NCBI RefSeq assembly: GCF_000021945.1
Contig: NC_011831.1
Location: 2,307,353 to 2,371,352, forward strand
Direction: 5' to 3'
From: Chloroflexus aggregans DSM 9485
Lineage (GTDB): Bacteria; Chloroflexota; Chloroflexia; Chloroflexales; Chloroflexaceae
DNA length: 64,000 nucleotides
The notes beneath the pieces were generated by a model. That model worked only from the letters and a program-made list of their open reading frames with translations, did no database searches and was not told the origin of the DNA. The translations under genes and the position numbers were made by a program. Shown here one piece after another: positions 59,794 to 64,000 of the stretch. Position 1 is the first letter of the stretch. Every line of letters starts with the position of its first letter.

Positions 59794-61485
59794 TTACGAT
59801 TGATGAATGCTTTCGCCCAACGACACAGTTGCACGGGCTACACCGGCGCGTTGTGAGCGAGCCGTAATGGTAACACTACTTCCCGCCGGGGCCCGGATTG
59901 TCCATGTCAGACGGCGCAGGTGGTCGGTGGGAAAACTACCACCCCACAATGCCCGTTTGTTTGCCCGCCCCTCCAGTTGACCGATCTCTGTCCGCTGTTC
60001 ACCACTCACCAGCGCACCGTCCGTCGGCAGGGTTACCTCGACGGCAATCGGTTGTACTGCTTTTACCTCTTGTGCCTTGCTGCTACCGTAGGTTGGCAAG
60101 TAGCCGCTATTAACCACCACCGCTTGCAGTCGGTAGAGTTCGTTACCAAGCGGTTCGGCCTGCACATGCCGCAGCTCAAGTCGTGGCCCCGTTTGGGCAA
60201 GGGCCAGTACGAAACGGGTGTTCGGTTCAAGGGTACGCAGTAAGAATTTCTCCGGTGGGTTCCCGAACGTGCGTCGTTCAATCCAGCCACCAATCTCAAC
60301 CCGGCCGAGTTGCGGATGATCAAAGGGGCGCCAATTGACGAATCCTGCGCCGTCGAGTTGTTCGTCGTTCCAACGCAGCAGCTTTAGATCGTCTTCTTCG
60401 GGATGATCGCGGAACCACTCGATAAAATCGCGTTCTTTGATACCGGCTTCGCCGATCATATCCCACAGCTCAACGGTAAAAGCGTAGATGCCGAGTTGCT
60501 CGTAAGCCCAGTCGTCGAACGCACCCCGCATCACGTCGCGTGGGTGATACCGAAAGCCATGATAGACCGAGACATGCTTGTAGCCGGTGATCTCCTCGCC
60601 GCGCCGGCCCAGCTCTTTGTACGTCCACAGATCGTTGATCGGCATCTGATCGTCAGGTTTATCGGAATACGGGCGCAAGATCGCACCCGAATACGTGTGG
60701 TACGAGATGGCACTGCTCACATTAAGGTGAGATGTGAGGAACTCCACAATCGCGCGAATCTCCGGTTCAGATGTCGGATATGGCCCGGCGCCGCGCTGGA
60801 CACCCTCAGGGGCCCAAATGTAGGGAAAGTTGCGATTGAAATCTAGTCCTTGAGTGGGTGGGGCAATCTTGACCTCGTAGCCGTCGAAGTTGCGGATGTA
60901 GCCCTCGGTATACACTCGATAGTAGGTGCCGCCGCGCTCATCGGGTAATCGCGGACGCATCAAGCGCGGATCACGTTCGCTCACCTTCCAGCCACCATCG
61001 GGATCAACCACCCGCATTTGCAGTATGAGACCATCGCCATCGACATCGGCGGGGTAGAGTCCATCGCGATCATCGGTGAAGGGGTAGCGACGTGTACCCG
61101 AACGCACGTAGACCGGTGAAGTGAGCGCTTGCTCCATCCCGTCAGGGTTGACACATGGAACGATGTAAAGCGCCCGCTCGTCGAGTAAAGCGGTAATGTT
61201 GGGATCACGCCCATACTGCTCTAGCACGGTCTGGATCACGTGGAGTGCGCCCATACAACCGGTGACTTCGGTGGCGTGAATGTTGGCATCGAGCCAAAAT
61301 GCCGGTTTCTCGTCGTCAGGACCGGTTGCCTGATTGGTGAGGGTCATGAGCCAGATCGGACGCCCTTCGTAACTCGTGCCGATGCTACGCAAAGCACAGA
61401 GGTTGGGGTACTCGGTAGCCCACGCTTGGAGTGCAGCTTCGACTTCGTGTGGACGATAATAGCGGGTAAAGTCGATGGTCGGCAT
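59794..61485 (-). CDS. M14-family zinc carboxypeptidase
   Basis: A 563-residue metallocarboxypeptidase-like protein. The zinc ligands are His70 and Glu73 in NIHATEVTG and a His in ISYHTYSG (~262). The substrate-binding LDFNRNFPYIW and the catalytic Glu in AFTVELWD (~340) are in place. The last ~200 residues form a beta-rich accessory domain (RLELRHVQAEPLGNELYRLQAVVVNSG). There is no signal peptide, so a cytosolic peptidase or amidase is likely, unless export is by another route. The promoter is an extended -10 at 61524-61532. Confidence 0.93.
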   Translation of the reverse strand: MPTIDFTRYYRPHEVEAALQAWATEYPNLCALRSIGTSYEGRPIWLMTLTNQATGPDDEKPAFWLDANIHATEVTGCMGALHVIQTVLEQYGRDPNITALLDERALYIVPCVNPDGMEQALTSPVYVRSGTRRYPFTDDRDGLYPADVDGDGLILQMRVVDPDGGWKVSERDPRLMRPRLPDERGGTYYRVYTEGYIRNFDGYEVKIAPPTQGLDFNRNFPYIWAPEGVQRGAGPYPTSEPEIRAIVEFLTSHLNVSSAISYHTYSGAILRPYSDKPDDQMPINDLWTYKELGRRGEEITGYKHVSVYHGFRYHPRDVMRGAFDDWAYEQLGIYAFTVELWDMIGEAGIKERDFIEWFRDHPEEDDLKLLRWNDEQLDGAGFVNWRPFDHPQLGRVEIGGWIERRTFGNPPEKFLLRTLEPNTRFVLALAQTGPRLELRHVQAEPLGNELYRLQAVVVNSGYLPTYGSSKAQEVKAVQPIAVEVTLPTDGALVSGEQRTEIGQLEGRANKRALWGGSFPTDHLRRLTWTIRAPAGSSVTITARSQRAGVARATVSLGESIHQS

Positions 61486-61523
61486 TGTTCAATTCCTTGC
61501 TTTATCAACCATTCTTTATCGTA

Positions 61524-61532
61524 ATAGTACCA
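61524..61532 (-). promoter_or_regulatory. Extended -10 promoter of the M14 gene
   Basis: TGG-TACTAT on the minus strand, start near 61517, about 30 nt of leader. Confidence 0.5.
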
Positions 61533-61643
61533 CGAAATCAAAGGGTGTGTGGCAGGCTTAGGTAACGAGCAGCGGTCAAGGGGAAGCACGATCATCGCGC
61601 TTGTTCCCATAAGTTCAGATCGGGTGTCTTGTCGGTGGCTGTG

Positions 61644-61652
61644 TGGTATACT
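61644..61652 (+). promoter_or_regulatory. Extended -10 promoter of the PP2C gene
   Basis: TGG-TATACT, start near 61659, 27 nt before the ATG at 61686 with GAGGCGAGAGG in the leader. Confidence 0.55.
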
Positions 61653-61685
61653 GCGGTCAACGAGTGAGGAGGCGAGAGGTCGGCC

Positions 61686-62651
61686 ATGCGTGTAAGGTAC
61701 AGTGCCCGGACGGATACCGGTAAGCGGCGCACAATCAATCAAGATGCCTACGGTAGTGCTGAGGTCGGGCAAGGAACCCTGCTCGTCGTGTGTGATGGTA
61801 TGGGCGGACACTTGTCAGGTGAGGTTGCCAGTACATTGGCAGCCGAGACCATTCTGACCACGTTCCAGCCGAATGATGATCCGGCTGAAGGCCTCCGTCA
61901 AGCCTTCGTAATGGCCAACCGTCGCGTCTATGAAGAGGGCCGCGGCACAATGGGGACAACCGCCGTCGCTGCATTTTTCTGCCGCAATATGCTGTACGTT
62001 GCGAATGTCGGCGATAGTCGGGCCTATCTCGTGCGCGAAGGTCAGATCAGGCAATTGACTCTCGATCATTCCCTGATCGGCGATCAGGTGGCTGCCGGTT
62101 TACTTACCGCCGAACAGGCTCGTCAATCAACGATCCGGAACATCATCACCCGCGCTATCGGTCATCTTGCCCACGTTGAGGTTGATCTGTTCCGCGAGCC
62201 GCTCTTGCCCGGCGATACGATAGTGCTTTCAACCGATGGCATGCACGGGTTACTTTCCGACGATGAGATTGCAGCGATCGCCAGCATGCATCCGATAGAG
62301 GTAGCGGCACAGCGGTTGGTCGATGAGGCGAATGCGCGCGGTGGCCCCGATAACATTACCGTGGTAGTCGCCCACGTTGATGGTCTCGACCCGACGATAA
62401 GTAGTCAGACCACGACCGGTGAACCGGTGGTGAAACCGGCGACGAATACCCCGCCGTCTGTTAAACCGCTCTCGTGGGTTGGCATAACCATCGCGATCAT
62501 CATGCTGATCGGTCTCGTTGGGTTGGGGATCACCGTTATTGTTACCGACCAACGTAACCCACCACCATTGCTCAGTTCACCGACCGCCGTGATCTCGCCC
62601 ACGCCGCCTGTGACAATGACGGTGACGCCATCACCGGTGGTAACACCGTGA
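61686..62651 (+). CDS. PP2C-type Ser/Thr protein phosphatase, membrane-anchored
   Basis: A 321-residue phosphatase of the PrpC/Stp type. Metal-binding and signature residues are NQDAYG (Asp20), VVCDGMGGHLSGEVAS (Asp37), MGTTAVAA, VGDSRAYLV, LSTDGMHGLLSD and GGPDNITVVV, all intact. A Pro/Thr linker leads to one membrane helix (~262-286) and a Ser/Thr/Pro-rich outside tail. It would reverse phosphorylation by PknB-type kinases, fitting the FHA proteins in the window; no such kinase gene is present here. mutL follows and its promoter overlaps this gene's stop. Confidence 0.95.
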   Translation: MRVRYSARTDTGKRRTINQDAYGSAEVGQGTLLVVCDGMGGHLSGEVASTLAAETILTTFQPNDDPAEGLRQAFVMANRRVYEEGRGTMGTTAVAAFFCRNMLYVANVGDSRAYLVREGQIRQLTLDHSLIGDQVAAGLLTAEQARQSTIRNIITRAIGHLAHVEVDLFREPLLPGDTIVLSTDGMHGLLSDDEIAAIASMHPIEVAAQRLVDEANARGGPDNITVVVAHVDGLDPTISSQTTTGEPVVKPATNTPPSVKPLSWVGITIAIIMLIGLVGLGITVIVTDQRNPPPLLSSPTAVISPTPPVTMTVTPSPVVTP

Positions 62652-62657
62652 TATACT
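62649..62657 (+). promoter_or_regulatory. Extended -10 promoter of mutL overlapping the PP2C stop
   Basis: TGA-TATACT; the TGA is also the PP2C stop codon. Predicted start near 62664, about 40 nt before the mutL ATG. Confidence 0.5.
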
Positions 62658-62704
62658 GTTGTTGAACATTTGTTTGACAAACGTGGCCGATTGGGTGGAA
62701 GGCT

Positions 62705-64000
62705 ATGCCGATCCGTCTGCTCGATGAAACGATTGCTGCCCAGATTGCTGCCGGCGAAGTGGTCGAACGTCCGGCTTCCGTTGCCAAGGAGCTGGTCGAG
62801 AATGCACTCGATGCCGGTGCGCGCCGGATTGTGGTCGAGGTGCGGGGTGGTGGGCTGCGTGAAATTCGTGTGCAAGATGATGGCTGTGGTATTTCTGCCG
62901 AGGAGGTTGAGTTGGCATTTGCTCGTCATGCGACGAGTAAGTTGCACTCTGCCGACGATTTGTGGGCCATTCGCACGCTTGGTTTTCGTGGTGAGGCGTT
63001 GCCGAGCATTGCGAGCGTTGCCCAGGTGATCTGTGTGACCCGCGTCGCCGATGCCGAGTTGGGGGTTGAACTGCGGATCGCCGGTGGTGAGGTGCAGTCA
63101 CGTTTGCCGTGTGGTTGCCCTGCCGGCACGACGATTACGGTGCGCAATCTGTTCTACAATACGCCGGTGCGGCGCGAGTATCTCCGTTCGGAAGCTACCG
63201 AAACCGGTGCCATCAGTGCAATCGTTCAGCAGTACGCTCTTGCCTACCCAGAAGTGAGTTTTAGCCTCGTGATCGATGGGCGGTTGGCATTTCAAACGAC
63301 CGGTGATGGCGATTTGCGCGCGGTGGTAGTTGAGCTGTACGGTCTTGCGGTCGGGCGAGCCTTGTTGCCGGTGCAGGCCGAAGTCGGTGATGGTGAATTG
63401 TGGGTGGCAGTGAACGGTCTGATCTCGCCGCCCGACCTGACCCGTAGTTCGCGAAGTTATCTCTCGTTCTTTGCTAATCGGCGCGCATTGCAACCGCGCG
63501 GGGCCTTGGCGGCTGTGGTAGAGAATGCGTACCATACGATGCTGATGAAGGGTCGTTTCCCCATCGCGATTATCGATCTGCGCGTGCATCCTGCTGCCAT
63601 CGATGTGAATGTTCATCCAACCAAGAGCGAAGTCAAGTTTCGCTATCCGGCCCATGTCCATAGTGTGTTGGGGCAGGCAATTCGCGATGCGCTGATCAAG
63701 GGGAGCGATATTCCGGTGTGGGAAGCTCCCGATCCGGCGACAGCTCAGCGTCGATTTGAGCTGCGTCGTCTTGGTCAGGAACAGGCAAGCTCACCGGCAA
63801 CCTGGGGAGTAGGTGCTCAAGCATGGGATCGGGAACGCGCGCACTGGGATGTCGGTACACCGGTTTCGCGATCTGAGCCGTCGTTGCTGGTGTCACCGGT
63901 TGCAGTACCCACGTCGAATACTGCTGTACCTACACCAGATGCTTCATTTGCAACCTCATCATCGGCCTTACCACCGTTGCGCGTGGTGGGGCAAGTTGGG
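62705..64000 (+). CDS. mutL: DNA mismatch repair protein MutL (3' end outside window)
   Basis: The open frame runs 432 codons from the ATG at 62705 to the window edge. The GHKL ATPase motifs are clear: IAAQIAAGEVVERPASVAKELVENALDAG (motif I with the catalytic Glu and Asn), VQDDGCGI (II), ATSKL and TLGFRGEALPSIASV (III). These are followed by the transducer domain with LFYNTPVRREYL and IDVNVHPTKSEVKFRYP. The residues after ~350 are the start of the variable linker. MutL couples MutS recognition to strand cutting; the endonuclease domain, if any, lies outside. MutL usually pairs with mutS, which is not visible. Confidence 0.97.
   Translation, partial: MPIRLLDETIAAQIAAGEVVERPASVAKELVENALDAGARRIVVEVRGGGLREIRVQDDGCGISAEEVELAFARHATSKLHSADDLWAIRTLGFRGEALPSIASVAQVICVTRVADAELGVELRIAGGEVQSRLPCGCPAGTTITVRNLFYNTPVRREYLRSEATETGAISAIVQQYALAYPEVSFSLVIDGRLAFQTTGDGDLRAVVVELYGLAVGRALLPVQAEVGDGELWVAVNGLISPPDLTRSSRSYLSFFANRRALQPRGALAAVVENAYHTMLMKGRFPIAIIDLRVHPAAIDVNVHPTKSEVKFRYPAHVHSVLGQAIRDALIKGSDIPVWEAPDPATAQRRFELRRLGQEQASSPATWGVGAQAWDRERAHWDVGTPVSRSEPSLLVSPVAVPTSNTAVPTPDASFATSSSALPPLRVVGQVG

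Noticed and set aside
1-64000. CRISPR arrays, insertion sequences, prophage genes, rRNA or replication origin
   Set aside because: I found no regularly spaced repeats, no transposase or integrase motifs, no phage structural genes and no rRNA or DnaA-box cluster.

Overview
The window reads as chromosomal DNA of a filamentous anoxygenic phototroph of the Chloroflexota, most likely Chloroflexus. This is an inference from family content and style and was not tested by a database search. The supporting features are moderate GC with strongly GC-biased genes, a GlcD/GlcE glycolate oxidase pair, a Flp-type pilin, many orphan solute-binding lipoproteins, VanW and DUF11 surface proteins, and FHA, CBS and cyclase signalling proteins. 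I see no phage, insertion sequence, CRISPR array or rRNA.

Layout: 1-9 kb holds a truncated DUF11 surface protein, an alpha/beta hydrolase, transketolase, a YesL-like membrane protein, hisF and recJ. 9-19 kb holds a PotD-like lipoprotein translationally coupled to a large hybrid histidine kinase whose catalytic residues look lost. It also holds a minus-strand operon (small membrane protein, glcD, glcE, small membrane protein, gpmI) and a glycosyltransferase. 19-30 kb holds a Crp-type regulator, an oligopeptide-binding lipoprotein, a membrane-anchored P-loop ATPase, asnS, an M20 peptidase and a sortase fused to LGFP-like repeats. This is followed by a membrane protein, a methyltransferase, fabZ and an RNase HI with a eukaryote-like N-domain. 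30-41 kb holds a tiny strongly promoted transcript with a 14-codon ORF, a DtxR-like regulator, an FHA-GAF-cyclase, a PSP1 protein, an MBL hydrolase, pcrA, a LysR regulator facing a DegS-like kinase, and an AT-rich membrane protein. 41-54 kb holds the Flp pilin, an MFS exporter, a FlgD-Ig lipoprotein, FHA, DUF190-CBS, epimerase, PAS-STAS and SDR genes. It continues with rsfS and a frameshifted small gene, NYN-LOTUS, macro domain, PspC, DUF92 and SRPBCC genes. 54-64 kb holds a Bcr-like MFS exporter, a GNAT protein, an arsenosugar-type glycosyltransferase next to a decayed ArsS radical-SAM gene, a VanW protein, tRNA-Lys, an M14 carboxypeptidase, a PP2C phosphatase and the 5' part of mutL.

Most genes are housekeeping or signalling genes in short operons separated by clear hairpin terminators. 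A recurring promoter style is an extended -10 box (TGn-TATAAT-like, often TGG-TATAnT) without a good -35, and several genes appear to have leaderless or nearly leaderless mRNAs. The best leads are the pseudokinase (10.2-13.3 kb), the ArsS pseudogene (56.5-57.4 kb), the frameshifted gene after rsfS (48.9-49.1 kb), the mini-transcript at 29.9-30.1 kb, the 5'-terminal hairpin of the pilin mRNA, and the overlap of a terminator with the DUF92 promoter.
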